From Aminobacter aminovorans (GTDB lineage: Bacteria; Pseudomonadota; Alphaproteobacteria; Rhizobiales; Rhizobiaceae), in the NCBI RefSeq assembly GCF_900445235.1, contig NZ_UFSM01000004.1, positions 124,001 through 188,000 on the forward strand: a stretch of DNA of 64,000 bases, given 5' to 3'. Both the position numbers and the translations under genes were made by a program. Below are positions 10,533 through 19,120 of this stretch, one piece after another (position 1 is the first letter of the stretch; the number at the start of each line of letters is the position of its first letter). Under the pieces are notes generated by a model. That model ran no database searches. It saw only the letters and a program-made list of their open reading frames with translations, and was not told the DNA's origin.

Positions 10533-12856
10533 GCCTTGCCCGTGGGAACCGCCGCCGCGGCGCGAGCGAGGTTGTTCACATATTGGGCACGGGCCGAATG
10601 ATACTGCTTTGGCCAGGCCTGCTCGGCATAGCCGATCTTTGCCGCCTCATGCATGACGAAAGACGGGTCGGCGAGGTGCGGGCGGGCGACGGCGCAGAGA
10701 TCGGCGCGGCCGGCGGCGATGATCGAGTTGGCGTGATCGGCTTCCGAGATCGCACCCACGGCAATGGTCGGCACCTGGATCTCGTTGCGAATCTTGTCGG
10801 AGAAGGGCGTCTGGAACAGGCGGCCATAGACTGGCTGCTCTTCCTTCACCACCTGGCCTGACGAGCAGTCGATCATGTCGGCGCCGGCGTCCTTGAACAT
10901 CCTGGCGAAGATCGCTGCGTCTTCCGGCGTGTTGCCGCCTTCGTACCAGTCATGGGTGGAGAGCCGCACCGAGATCGGCTTGTCCTCGGGCCAGACGGCA
11001 CGAATGGCGCGGAACACTTCGAGCGGATAGCGGGCGCGATTCTCGTGGTTGCCGCCATATTCGTCGTCGCGCAGGTTGGTCAGTGGCGACAGGAAGGAGG
11101 ACAGCAGGTAGCCGTGGGCGGCATGTAGTTCGAGGATGTCGAAGCCGAGGTCGCGGGCCCGCTCCGTTGCGCTGACGAAGTCGGCCAGAACGCGATCCAT
11201 ATCCTCGCGGGTCATGGCGCGCGGCATGTCCGAATGCTTGAGATAAGGCAGGGCGGAGGCCGAGATCAGCGGCCAGCCACCTGAGGTTACCGGCTGGTCG
11301 ATGCCTTCCCAGGCAACCTTGGTCGCGCCCTTGCGGCCGGCATGGCCGATCTGGATGCCGATTTTCGCCAGCGTCTGCTGGTGGACGAAGTCGACCATGC
11401 GCTTGAAGGCTTTCGCCTGCTCGTCATTCCACAGGCCGAGGCAGCCGGGCGTGATGCGCGCGTCTGGCGACACGCAGGTCATCTCCGGGAAGACGAGTGC
11501 GGCGCCACCCATGGCGCGGGCGCCGATATGGACGAGGTGGAAGTCGTCGGGCAGGCCGTCGGTGGCCGAATACATCGCCATCGGCGACATCACGATGCGG
11601 TTCTTCAGCGTCAGCCCGCGGATCGAAAACGGCGTGAACATCGGCGGCGGTACCGAGCCGTTGGGGGCAGGCGACACGCCGGCGCGTTCGGCGAACCAGC
11701 GCTCGAAACCTTCCAACCAGTCCTTGTCGCGCAGGCGCAAATTCTCATGGCTGATGCGCTGCGAGCGGGTCAGCATCGAATACATGAACTGCTCGGGTTC
11801 GAGCGTGTCGGCATAACGCGTGCCCACGACTTCGAACCACTCCATGGCGTTGCGCGCCGCATTCTGGATGCGGGCGACGTCGACGCGGCGCACCTCCTCA
11901 TAGGCTTCGAGCACGGCCGGGATGCTGGCCTTGTCGTGGCCGATGAGGTCGAACTGGCGGGTCAACTCGATGGCGTCATCAATGGCAAGCTTCGTGCCGG
12001 AGCCGATTGCGAAATGTGCGGTGTGGGCACTGTCGCCCATCAAGACGACGTGGCTTTGGCCATTGAAGTGGCTCCACTTGTCGCAGATCAGGCGGCCGAA
12101 ATTCAGCCAGGCCGAGCCGCGCAGATGGCGCGCATTGGTCATCAGCTTGTGGCCTTCGAGCGTCCCGGCGAACAGCTTCTCGCAAAACGCGATGGACTGA
12201 TCCTGGTCCATCTCGTCGATGCCATGCGCCTTGAACACTTCGTCGGTGGTTTCGACGATGAAGGTCGAGGTGTGGTCGTCGAAACGATAGATGTGCGCCT
12301 GGAACCAGCCGTGCTCGGTGCGCTGGAAGTCGAAGGTGAAGGCGTCGAAGCGCTTGTCGGTGCCGAGCCAGATGTAGCGGTTCGGCCGCATCACCATGTC
12401 GGGCTTGAAGATGTCGGCATATTTGTGCCGGATGCGCGAGTTCACGCCATCCGACGAGATGATGAGGTCGGCTTCGGGGAAGTCCTGGTCGCCCTGCACG
12501 TCGGTCTCGAATACCAGCTCGACGCCGAGCTCGATGCAGCGCTCCTGCAGGATGTTCAGCATCTTCTTGCGGCCGATGCCGACGAAGCCGTGGCCGGTGG
12601 TGCGGATCTTGCGACCCTTGAACACCAACTCGATGTCATCCCAGTGGTTGAAGGCGTCCTCGATGGTCTCGGCGGTAGCCGGGTCCCATTGGCGCATCGA
12701 CTGCATCGTGGCGTCGGAGAAGACCACGCCCCAGCCGAAGGTGTCGAAGGGCCGGTTGCGCTCGACGACGGTAACCTGATGCTCGGGGTGCTGCTTCTTC
12801 ATCAGCAGGGCAAAGTAGAGACCGGCCGGTCCGCCACCGATACAGACAATGCGCAT
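10529..12856 (-). CDS. 2-aminobenzoyl-CoA monooxygenase/reductase-type fusion (FAD hydroxylase + old-yellow-enzyme domain)
   Basis: 775 residues from ATG at 12856, preceded by an AGGAGGA ribosome-binding site. Residues ~1-380 are a single-component FAD hydroxylase ([41 protein letters not shown]); ~395-775 are an old-yellow-enzyme/NADH:flavin oxidoreductase domain ([39 protein letters not shown]). This two-domain layout is that of Azoarcus evansii 2-aminobenzoyl-CoA monooxygenase/reductase, which hydroxylates and reduces the aromatic ring; databases also call relatives salicylyl-CoA 5-hydroxylase/oxidoreductase. With an anthranilate-forming pathway and aminobenzoate-CoA ligase nearby, 2-aminobenzoyl-CoA is the likely substrate. 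First gene of the eight-gene operon. Confidence 0.92.
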   Translation of the reverse strand: MRIVCIGGGPAGLYFALLMKKQHPEHQVTVVERNRPFDTFGWGVVFSDATMQSMRQWDPATAETIEDAFNHWDDIELVFKGRKIRTTGHGFVGIGRKKMLNILQERCIELGVELVFETDVQGDQDFPEADLIISSDGVNSRIRHKYADIFKPDMVMRPNRYIWLGTDKRFDAFTFDFQRTEHGWFQAHIYRFDDHTSTFIVETTDEVFKAHGIDEMDQDQSIAFCEKLFAGTLEGHKLMTNARHLRGSAWLNFGRLICDKWSHFNGQSHVVLMGDSAHTAHFAIGSGTKLAIDDAIELTRQFDLIGHDKASIPAVLEAYEEVRRVDVARIQNAARNAMEWFEVVGTRYADTLEPEQFMYSMLTRSQRISHENLRLRDKDWLEGFERWFAERAGVSPAPNGSVPPPMFTPFSIRGLTLKNRIVMSPMAMYSATDGLPDDFHLVHIGARAMGGAALVFPEMTCVSPDARITPGCLGLWNDEQAKAFKRMVDFVHQQTLAKIGIQIGHAGRKGATKVAWEGIDQPVTSGGWPLISASALPYLKHSDMPRAMTREDMDRVLADFVSATERARDLGFDILELHAAHGYLLSSFLSPLTNLRDDEYGGNHENRARYPLEVFRAIRAVWPEDKPISVRLSTHDWYEGGNTPEDAAIFARMFKDAGADMIDCSSGQVVKEEQPVYGRLFQTPFSDKIRNEIQVPTIAVGAISEADHANSIIAAGRADLCAVARPHLADPSFVMHEAAKIGYAEQAWPKQYHSARAQYVNNLARAAAAVPTGKA

Positions 12857-12941
12857 GCCGTCCTCCTCCTGAAGCCGTTCGGTCAGGTGGACATGTGTGC
12901 CCGACCCTGACCATGGAGGTACCATGGACGCTTTCAAAAAA

Positions 12942-12959
12942 AACTTCAAGCTTAAAGTT
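12942..12959. promoter_or_regulatory. Candidate MarR-type operator upstream of the aminobenzoyl-CoA operon
   Basis: AACTTCAAGCTTAAAGTT is a near-palindrome (arms AACTT/AAGTT around CAAGCTTA), about 86 bp upstream of the monooxygenase/reductase start. It matches 15 of 18 positions with a site at 28813-28830 upstream of kynB and the CoA ligase, and shares the core TTCAAGCTT with a site upstream of the local marR gene. The assignment to the MarR protein is inference. Confidence 0.5.
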
Positions 12960-12976
12960 ATTTTGGAAGCGAGCGC

Positions 12977-13012
12977 AAAAAGGCCCCGGTCGGCGAGCGC
13001 GCGGCCGGGGCC
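12977..13012 (-). terminator. Rho-independent terminator of the isochorismatase-like gene
   Basis: A perfect 8-bp stem GGCCCCGG/CCGGGGCC (12982-12989 with 13005-13012). Read on the minus strand it is followed directly by TTTTT, 19 bp downstream of the isochorismatase stop codon. Confidence 0.75.
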
Positions 13013-13030
13013 AGAAGGGGCCCGGATGCA

Positions 13031-13579
13031 CTAGCGCGACAGGTAGGTCGCGGTATCCACGAGTTCGCCATAGCCGAAGGCGATCGCTGCCATGACGGCG
13101 TCGTGGACCTGGTTGGCCGGCACCGTCTTGCCGCTGAACTCGAGATCGCGCGTGGCGCAGGCGTCGTGAACGACCGATGTCTTGTAGCCGAAGTCGGCCG
13201 CGGCACGGGTGGCGCCTTCGACGCACATATGGCTCATCGCGCCGATGATGACCACTTCCTCGATGCCCTTGGCATCGAGTGTCGCCTTAAGATCGGTTTC
13301 GCGAAACGAGTTGACGTAGTTCTTGGTGATGACCTTCTCGCCCTCGGCCGGGGCAACGGTGGCGTTGATCTCGACCCCTGGGGTGCCGGCAGCGAAGATC
13401 GGCGCGTCCGCGTCCTTTGAGACATGGCGAACGTGGATGACGGTGTCGCCCTTGGCGCGCGCCTGCTCGATGATGCGGGCGGCGTTTTCAGTTGCCTGCT
13501 CGATGCCGACGAGCGGCATGCGGCCGCCGGGGAAATATTCGTTCTGGATGTCGATGGCGATCACTGCGCGTTTGCTCAT
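13031..13579 (-). CDS. Isochorismatase-family cysteine hydrolase
   Basis: 182 residues from MSKRAVIAIDIQNEYFPGG. The catalytic triad of the family is visible: Asp10 (AIDIQNEY), Lys86 (ITKNYVNSF) and Cys119 (AMSHMCVEG), with the usual cis-peptide region before Cys. Members hydrolyse amides, carbamates or enol ethers (isochorismatase, nicotinamidase, N-carbamoylsarcosine amidase types). The frame extends further upstream, but the conserved domain starts at 13579. It is divergent from the GlxA-like regulator with 105 bp between, a common regulator-target arrangement. Substrate unknown. Confidence 0.9.
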   Translation of the reverse strand: MSKRAVIAIDIQNEYFPGGRMPLVGIEQATENAARIIEQARAKGDTVIHVRHVSKDADAPIFAAGTPGVEINATVAPAEGEKVITKNYVNSFRETDLKATLDAKGIEEVVIIGAMSHMCVEGATRAAADFGYKTSVVHDACATRDLEFSGKTVPANQVHDAVMAAIAFGYGELVDTATYLSR

Positions 13580-13684
13580 GTCCCTGATGCCTTTGCTGTT
13601 GGGAAGAATGTTGCCTGCAGGATGCAATGGATTATGGTGCCGGCCCATTGGCGATATCGACATAACAAGGGGTGATTTCGACAA

Positions 13685-14659
13685 ATGGCAAAAGCTGGCG
13701 TCATCGAGATCGGGCTGGTGTTGTACCCCGGCGCGCAGATGTCGGCGGTGCTTGGCATGACCGACCTGTTCGAGCTCGCCAACCGCACCGCCGCACGCAA
13801 GAGCCGCGGTGCAGCGCCGAACCAGCTGCGCGTCAGCCACTGGCGTGCCGACCAGCCGGGAGTCGCTCCTGCGCGGGTATTCGACAGCCATCCGGGTGTT
13901 TCAGGCGTAGCCGAGGTCTACGTGGTGCCGCCGGCGCTTGGCGATCCTATTTCGCGGGAGACCGTCAGTCCCCTGGCAAGCTGGCTGCGTGAGCGTCACG
14001 GCGCCGGCAGCGTGCTGGCGTCCGTCTGTGCCGGCGCCTTCGTGCTCGGCGAGACCGGGTTGCTGGCCGGGCGGGCGGTGACGACGAACTGGGTCTATGA
14101 CGAGGCGTTCCGGTCGCGTTTCCCCGAGGCTAGGCTCGACACCGACAGGCTGCTCATCGATGACGGTGACATCATCACTGCCGGCAGCCTGATGGCCTGG
14201 ACCGACCTGGGTCTTCGGCTGGTCGACCGCTTCCTTGGGCCGACCGTGATGATCGAGACCGCCCGGATACTGGCGCTCGATCCTCCCGGACGCGAGCAGC
14301 GCTACTATAGCGCCTTCGCGCCGCGGCTCAGCCATGGCGACGCGGCCATCCTCAAGGTCCAGCATTGGTTGCAGGCGGGCGAGGGCAAGGAGCTGAACCT
14401 GGCCGTGCTGGCATCGTTGGCTGGATTGGAGGAGCGCACGTTCCTGCGCCGCTTCCAGAAGGCGACCGGACTCACGACGACCGAATATGGCCAGCGCCTG
14501 CGCGTCGGCAAGGCGCGCGAGCTGCTGCAATTCACCACGCAGACGGTCGACAAGGTGGCCTGGGCGGTTGGCTATGGCGACCCGGGCGCGTTCCGCAAGG
14601 TCTTTGCTCGCATCGTCGGGCTGACGCCGAGCGATTATCGCGCGCGGTTTCGGGCCTAG
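13685..14659 (+). CDS. GlxA-family transcriptional regulator (DJ-1/PfpI domain + AraC HTH)
   Basis: 324 residues. The N-terminal ~170 residues form a class I glutamine-amidotransferase-like DJ-1/PfpI domain ([43 protein letters not shown] with the elbow Cys). The last ~100 residues are an AraC DNA-binding domain ([25 protein letters not shown]… and [32 protein letters not shown]). These regulators usually activate adjacent catabolic genes in response to nitrogenous compounds such as carnitine or betaine. The divergent isochorismatase-like gene is the obvious candidate target. Confidence 0.92.
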   Translation: MAKAGVIEIGLVLYPGAQMSAVLGMTDLFELANRTAARKSRGAAPNQLRVSHWRADQPGVAPARVFDSHPGVSGVAEVYVVPPALGDPISRETVSPLASWLRERHGAGSVLASVCAGAFVLGETGLLAGRAVTTNWVYDEAFRSRFPEARLDTDRLLIDDGDIITAGSLMAWTDLGLRLVDRFLGPTVMIETARILALDPPGREQRYYSAFAPRLSHGDAAILKVQHWLQAGEGKELNLAVLASLAGLEERTFLRRFQKATGLTTTEYGQRLRVGKARELLQFTTQTVDKVAWAVGYGDPGAFRKVFARIVGLTPSDYRARFRA

Positions 14660-14705
14660 AGCACTTCAGCAACGCGGTTTTCCGTCAGGAACTGCGTCAA
14701 GAAAC

Positions 14706-15230
14706 CTAGCTGCTCTTGGCCAGCGACGCGACGATCGAGCGTTTCAGCTTGCCGAGTTCGTCGAGCAGGATGCCGCCGTCCTTGGCCGACAAGCTGCCGA
14801 ACAGGTCGCCGATCCAGTCGGCATGGGCTGCGGCCATCTTCTCGAATTCGGCGCGGCCGAAGGGCGTCAGCGCGATGATCTGGACGCGGCGGTCGGTGGG
14901 CGAGGTGGTGCGGCTGATGTGGCCGCTCTCGGCCAGACGCTCGACCAGGACGGTGATGTTGCCGGGTGATACCATCATGCGCTTGGACACTTCGCCCAGC
15001 ACCATGCCGTCCTGGGCTCGTTCGAGCTGTGCCATCAGGTCGAAGCGGGGCAGGGTGGAATCGAACTCTTCGCGCAGGCGGCGGCGCACTTCTGTTTCAA
15101 CCAGCGTCGAGCAGGTCAAAAGGCGCAGCCAAAGGCGAAGCTCGGTGCCGTGATCCGCAGGCGCTTCAAGCACCTTGGTCTCGCCGTCCACCCAGCCTTC
15201 GGCGCCGGCTGTATCCTTGCGCTCTTCCAT
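14706..15230 (-). CDS. MarR-family transcriptional regulator
   Basis: 174 residues with a central winged helix: RFDLMAQLERAQDGMVLGEVSKRMMVSPGNITVLVERLAESGHISRTTSPTDRRVQIIALTPFGRAEFEKM. The D(R)R wing sequence is typical. MarR proteins of aromatic-acid clusters (BadR, CouR, FerR types) are repressors that release DNA on binding an aroyl-CoA. It lies between the operon for aminobenzoyl-CoA breakdown and the upstream uptake genes, and a motif like those in front of its presumed targets lies in its own upstream region, suggesting autoregulation (inference). Confidence 0.92.
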   Translation of the reverse strand: MEERKDTAGAEGWVDGETKVLEAPADHGTELRLWLRLLTCSTLVETEVRRRLREEFDSTLPRFDLMAQLERAQDGMVLGEVSKRMMVSPGNITVLVERLAESGHISRTTSPTDRRVQIIALTPFGRAEFEKMAAAHADWIGDLFGSLSAKDGGILLDELGKLKRSIVASLAKSS

Positions 15231-15310
15231 CTGTGTCAGGGTCTTTCCTCGCCGCGGCCGGTGCGCCGGCTATCCTCTCGGGCAGTTGTAGTGCCGTTTC
15301 GCGCGATGGT

Positions 15311-15330
15311 ACAAGCTTGAAAGGTTCAAG
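15311..15330. promoter_or_regulatory. Candidate autoregulatory operator upstream of marR
   Basis: Within the short gap before marR (minus strand) lie two overlapping dyads: CAAGCTTG (15312-15319) and CTTGAA-AGG-TTCAAG (15316-15330). The TTCAAGCTT core on the minus strand also occurs in the candidate operator at 12942-12959. It lies about 81-100 bp upstream of the marR start and overlaps the end of the PLP-dehydratase gene. Confidence 0.4.
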
Positions 15331-16294
15331 GGGCAGGAATGTCGCCGGCAAGCACCGCCGAATAAGCGGCGGCGTCGACGTTGCCGCCAGAGATCACGCA
15401 GACGATGTTGCCCCTGGCATGTTGGCTCGTCAGCGCCGCAGCCAGCGAAGCTGCCCCCGCGCCCTCGGCGACGACCTTGGATTTGGCGAACAGCATCCGC
15501 ATAGCCTCGGTGACCTGCATCAGGCTGACTGACACCGCGCCGTCGATCAGCTCGCGCGCGATGGGCCACAGTTGCGGCACAAGCGACGGGCCGCCGATGC
15601 TCTTGATGAAGGAAGGGCGCGTCTCGATGTCGACGATGCGGCCGGCCGCAAGCGCCGCCGTCACAGGGGCGGCGTTCTCGTCCTCGACGGCGAAGACTTT
15701 TGCCTCGGGTCGCAAGGCCTTGACGGCGCTCGCCACGCCCGTGGTCATCGAGCCGCCGCCATAAGGCGTCAGCACGACGTCGACCTCGGGCAGGTCCTCG
15801 ACAATTTCCATGCCGATGGAGCCGTTGCCCGACAGCACCGCCTGGTCCGTCACCGGGTTGATCAGGAGCTCGGGGAAATCGGGTCGGTCGGCGCCGATGA
15901 TGTATTGCCACCATGTTTCCATGGAGATGAACCGGACCTCGCCGCCGAGGCGGCGCACGCCATCGATCTTGGTCTGTGGTGCCCCCGAATACATGTAGGC
16001 GGCCATCGGCACGCCAAGCCGGTTGGCAGCCCAGGCCATGCCATAGGCCATGTTGCCGGAGCTCGTGGTGGCGACACCCCGGGCGAGCGTCGCGCGGTCG
16101 CGTGACAGAAGGGCGTTCAGCGCTGGCCGCAGCTTGAACGCGCCAATCGGAGAAAGCGTTTCGAGCTTGAGGAAGATCTGCCGGTCGGGCAGGTCGAGAT
16201 CGAGTCGGACCAGCGGCGTTCTCGGAACATGAGATGAGATCCGGGCGCGGGCGGCGCTGATTTCGTCAAGCGACGGGCGATAGGGGGCGGTCAT
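15326..16294 (-). CDS. Threonine/serine dehydratase-like PLP enzyme (fold type II)
   Basis: 322 residues. The PLP lysine is Lys54 in GAFKLRPALNALL, the phosphate-contacting SSGNMAYGMAWAANRLG segment and the glycine loop TPYGGGSMTTGVASA are present, and VISGGNVD lies near the C-terminus. The enzyme would deaminate a hydroxy-amino acid to a 2-oxo acid and ammonia, or act as a related racemase. There is no ACT domain, so it is the catabolic length. Its start overlaps the stop of the GntR regulator gene by 4 nt, placing both in one transcript. Substrate not determinable. Confidence 0.88.
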   Translation of the reverse strand: MTAPYRPSLDEISAARARISSHVPRTPLVRLDLDLPDRQIFLKLETLSPIGAFKLRPALNALLSRDRATLARGVATTSSGNMAYGMAWAANRLGVPMAAYMYSGAPQTKIDGVRRLGGEVRFISMETWWQYIIGADRPDFPELLINPVTDQAVLSGNGSIGMEIVEDLPEVDVVLTPYGGGSMTTGVASAVKALRPEAKVFAVEDENAAPVTAALAAGRIVDIETRPSFIKSIGGPSLVPQLWPIARELIDGAVSVSLMQVTEAMRMLFAKSKVVAEGAGAASLAAALTSQHARGNIVCVISGGNVDAAAYSAVLAGDIPAP

Positions 16295-17070
16295 TCGGCT
16301 GCCGACGGCGTTCTGAGGCTGCCGGCGCGGGCGGCGTGTCTGCTGCCGCTGTAGTCCTCGGTGTGGACATAGACGTGGAGCGTGTAGCCGATGTGGTCGA
16401 TCATCAGCGCCTTGGCCTTTTCGAGGTCGCGATCGAGCGCTGCCTCCATGAGGGCGGTGTGCGGTCCGATCGACTGCGCCTCGCCAAGTGCTGCCATTGC
16501 CTCTTCATAGCCCTGCTTCTGGCCGGCGGCCGCCCGCAGGGTCGGTGCGAGTCCGAGGAACCTGTGATGGCGCCGGAGCTGGTCGGAGATCGTCGAACGG
16601 AATCGCAACAGCCAGTTCGAGGTTGCGGCGCTCAACAGCGCCGAGTGGAACGCTTCGTGCTTTTCGTCCCAATCATCGACGGAGGCGTCGGAAGGATCCT
16701 CGACTGCGGTCTTGCAGCGCGACAGGCGGTAATGCGCGGTAACGACAGCCGCTTCCCAGTCGCTGCCTCCCTTCTCGATCGATTCCAATAGAAGCGGCAG
16801 CTCGACCACCATCCTGGCTCGCGCCAGATCTTCCAGCTCCTGGCGCGAAACGGAAGCCACAGTGAAGCCGCGATTGGATATCGCCGTCACCAGCCGCTCG
16901 GCCTCGAGCCGCGACAGTGCCTCGCGCAGCGGCGTCCAGCCGACGCCGTAGGACGTGCGCAGCGCGCTCAGCTTGAGGGGCGCGCCCGGCATCAGCCGGG
17001 TCGTCAGGATGTCGCGGCGCAGCAGCCGGTAGGCTGCTTCCGTCTTGGTCGAGTGTTCGTCATCCTGCAT
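16291..17070 (-). CDS. GntR-family regulator with FCD effector domain
   Basis: 259 residues. An N-terminal winged helix (TEAAYRLLRRDILTTRLMPGAPLKLSALRTSYGVGWTPLREALSRLEAERLVTAISNRGFTVA) is followed by an all-helical FCD domain with a metal-site-like His pattern (HEAFHSALLSA…). FCD GntR proteins bind small carboxylic or amino-acid ligands and usually repress. It is transcribed divergently from the TrpX-like transporter operon, with an AT-rich pair of dyads between them, so it probably controls both directions. It overlaps the PLP dehydratase start by 4 nt. Confidence 0.92.
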   Translation of the reverse strand: MQDDEHSTKTEAAYRLLRRDILTTRLMPGAPLKLSALRTSYGVGWTPLREALSRLEAERLVTAISNRGFTVASVSRQELEDLARARMVVELPLLLESIEKGGSDWEAAVVTAHYRLSRCKTAVEDPSDASVDDWDEKHEAFHSALLSAATSNWLLRFRSTISDQLRRHHRFLGLAPTLRAAAGQKQGYEEAMAALGEAQSIGPHTALMEAALDRDLEKAKALMIDHIGYTLHVYVHTEDYSGSRHAARAGSLRTPSAAE

Positions 17071-17098
17071 CGCTATCCGTCCCCGTCTCTGTGAAAAA

Positions 17099-17139
17099 AT
17101 TATATATCATGGGGGCTCATGGCAAGAATTATATATAAT
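17099..17139. promoter_or_regulatory. Paired AT-rich operators between gntR and the TrpX-like transporter operon
   Basis: ATTATATATAAT (17128-17139) is a perfect 12-bp palindrome. ATTATATATCAT (17099-17110) is a copy with one mismatch, offset by 29 bp. The second copy ends 2 bp before a -35 hexamer reading toward the transporter genes. Position and symmetry suit a GntR-family repressor; which protein binds is not shown by sequence. Confidence 0.55.
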
Positions 17140-17141
17140 GT

Positions 17142-17170
17142 TTGACAGACCTCTCCGGACTGCTCATGAT
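17142..17170 (+). promoter_or_regulatory. Sigma70-like promoter of the TrpX-like/kynU operon
   Basis: TTGACA (17142-17147), a 17-bp spacer and CATGAT (17165-17170). The -35 is consensus and the -10 matches 4 of 6 positions. It lies 54 bp before the binding-protein start codon and directly behind the palindromic pair. Confidence 0.5.
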
Positions 17171-17223
17171 TGTCCCATGCTGCCGTTCAGGGGAGCGGTG
17201 CTTGTCAAATCTGGGAGGAATAG

Positions 17224-18210
17224 ATGAGAAATTTGAAGTCCGGTCTGATGTCGGGCCTGATTTTGGCCGGCGCGCTCGCCGCCAGCCTGGGTGCCGCTGT
17301 TGCCGACCCGATCAAGATCGGCATCGCCAATTTCGGCGAGCACCCGCAGCTCAACGCCGCCGTCGCCGGTTTCAAGAAGGCGCTGGCTGACAATGGCTAT
17401 GTCGATGGCAAGGACGTCGTCTTCACTGAAAGCCACACCAATTTCGACGCGTCGCTGGTTCCCCAGATGATCGCCAAGCTTCAGGCTGAACAGCCGAAGC
17501 TGATGTACACCGTCACCACCCCGGTCTCGCAGATCGCCAAGAAGGCGCTCGCCGGCTCGGGCATCAACATCGTCTTTTCGGCCGTGACCGACCCGGTCGC
17601 CGCCAAGCTGGTCCCGTCGTGGGAAGCCGGCGACGAAGGCATGACGGGTGCTACCGACCTGCAGGACGTTAAGGCGGTGATGGAATTCACCAAGAAGCTC
17701 TTGCCAAACGCCAAGCGTTTCGGCGTGCCCTACAATCCGGGTGAAGCCAACGACGTCGCTTTGGTCGAGAAGATCAAGGAAGCAGCACCTGCCGCCGGCT
17801 TCGAAGTGGTCGAAGTGGGTATCGACAACGTCAACGACATCCAGCAGCGCATCGCTTCGCTCGCCGGCAAGGTCGACGTGATCTACGGCCCGACCTCGAA
17901 CCTGATCCAGCCGGCCATCCCGGCCGTTGCCGCCGCCGCCCGCCAGGCTGGCATTCCGGTCGTCAATGCCGACGACAATGCAGTCCGCGACGGTGTCGTG
18001 CCCGCCAGCTTCGCCGTGAACTACGAGCAGGTCGGCATCAATGCCGGCAAGATCGCCGCCGAAATCCTGAAGGGCAAGGACCCCAAGACCATTGCGCCTT
18101 CGCGCCCGGCCTATGAGGACCATGCCGCGACGATCTCGAAGAAGGCCATGGCCGCCTTCGGCATCGAGATCCCGGCGTCGCTCGCTGATTGCGGCTGCAT
18201 CGTCGACTAA
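17224..18210 (+). CDS. ABC transporter substrate-binding protein, TrpX-like (ABC_sub_bind family)
   Basis: 328 residues. A Sec signal peptide (basic MRNLKSG start, hydrophobic stretch, cleavage near AVA-DP) is followed by IKIGIANFGEHPQLNAAVAGFKKALADNGYVDGKDVVFTE, the two-lobe ABC_sub_bind fold. In Firmicutes this family is TrpX, the binding protein of a predicted tryptophan transporter. Here the ATPase, permease and kynureninase genes follow, which supports tryptophan or kynurenine as ligand (inference). An AGGA element precedes the ATG. The C-terminus carries an unusual Cys-Gly-Cys shortly before the end. Confidence 0.9.
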   Translation: MRNLKSGLMSGLILAGALAASLGAAVADPIKIGIANFGEHPQLNAAVAGFKKALADNGYVDGKDVVFTESHTNFDASLVPQMIAKLQAEQPKLMYTVTTPVSQIAKKALAGSGINIVFSAVTDPVAAKLVPSWEAGDEGMTGATDLQDVKAVMEFTKKLLPNAKRFGVPYNPGEANDVALVEKIKEAAPAAGFEVVEVGIDNVNDIQQRIASLAGKVDVIYGPTSNLIQPAIPAVAAAARQAGIPVVNADDNAVRDGVVPASFAVNYEQVGINAGKIAAEILKGKDPKTIAPSRPAYEDHAATISKKAMAAFGIEIPASLADCGCIVD

Positions 18211-18283
18211 TATTCGACTTCGTCAAAACTGGTAGCGGCGTTTGGCGCATCGGCCCAAGAGGTACGATGCGCAGGTTCAGAAA

Positions 18284-18307
18284 CCTGGAGCGCTCTGGCG
18301 CTCCAGG
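18284..18307 (+). other. Intercistronic stem-loop between binding protein and ATPase genes
   Basis: A perfect 10-bp inverted repeat: CCTGGAGCGC, loop TCTG, GCGCTCCAGG. There is no following T-run. Such hairpins after the first gene of transporter operons commonly protect the binding-protein mRNA or attenuate downstream expression; that role is inferred. Confidence 0.55.
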
Positions 18308-18335
18308 GCGCCGTTGCCTTTTCCTGGAGGGACGG

Positions 18336-19115
18336 ATGCTCGAAATCCGATCTGCACGTAAAGTTTTCTATAAGGGTCAGGCCGACGAAAAAGTCGCGCT
18401 GGACGGCCTCAGCCTCAAGCTCGCCACCGGCGAATTCGGCGTCGTCATCGGCTCCAACGGTGCCGGCAAGAGCAGCATGCTCAATGCCATTTCGGGCGCG
18501 CTGGTGCTCGATTCCGGCCAGATCCTGATCAATGGTGACGACGTCACCGGCATGCCCGTTCACAAGCGCGCCATCCGCTTGGCTCGCGTTTTCCAGGATC
18601 CGATGAAAGGCACCGCCGCCTCGATGACGGTCGCCGAAAACATGCTGCTCGCAGATCTGCGCAGCAAGAAGCGCACCTTGCGCCAGGGGCTCAATGCCAC
18701 TCGCCTGGCGGCCTACAAGGAACGTCTGGCACTTCTCGGCCTCGGTCTCGAAAATCGCCTGGACACCCGCGTCGAACTGCTTTCGGGTGGCCAGCGCCAG
18801 TCGCTGTCGCTGATCATGGCGGTCGGCGGCTCTCCGGATCTCCTATTGCTCGATGAGCATACGGCGGCACTCGATCCGCGCACCGCCGACATCGTCATGC
18901 AGGCGACCGTGCGTGCCGTCGATGCCCTGAAGCTCACCACTCTGATGGTGACGCACAACATGCAGCATGCCGTCGATTTCGGTCACAGCGTCATCATGCT
19001 GGATGCCGGCAAGCTTCGGCTCGAAATCTCCGGCGAGGAAAAGGCCAAGGTGACGGTTGTCGACCTGATCGGCCATTTCTCCGTGAAAACCGACCGCATG
19101 TTGCTGGCGAGCTGA
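18336..19115 (+). CDS. ABC transporter ATP-binding protein, TrpZ-like
   Basis: 259 residues from ATG at 18336, with GGAGG (18326-18330) in front. Motifs: Walker A GSNGAGKSS, Q-loop RVFQDPMKG, signature LSGGQRQSLSL, Walker B LLLLDEHTAALD and H-loop TLMVTHNMQHAV. The sequence belongs to the cytoplasmic ATPases that pair with ABC_sub_bind proteins. A longer upstream in-frame extension overlaps the binding-protein gene and lacks domain similarity, so I rejected it. It is followed 5 bp later by the permease. Confidence 0.93.
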   Translation: MLEIRSARKVFYKGQADEKVALDGLSLKLATGEFGVVIGSNGAGKSSMLNAISGALVLDSGQILINGDDVTGMPVHKRAIRLARVFQDPMKGTAASMTVAENMLLADLRSKKRTLRQGLNATRLAAYKERLALLGLGLENRLDTRVELLSGGQRQSLSLIMAVGGSPDLLLLDEHTAALDPRTADIVMQATVRAVDALKLTTLMVTHNMQHAVDFGHSVIMLDAGKLRLEISGEEKAKVTVVDLIGHFSVKTDRMLLAS

Positions 19116-19120
19116 TCATC

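Noticed and set aside
11342..12910. 522-codon plus-strand open frame
   Set aside because: Antisense to the monooxygenase/reductase fusion; composition typical of a GC-rich mirror frame (His/Asp/Val/Gly-rich).
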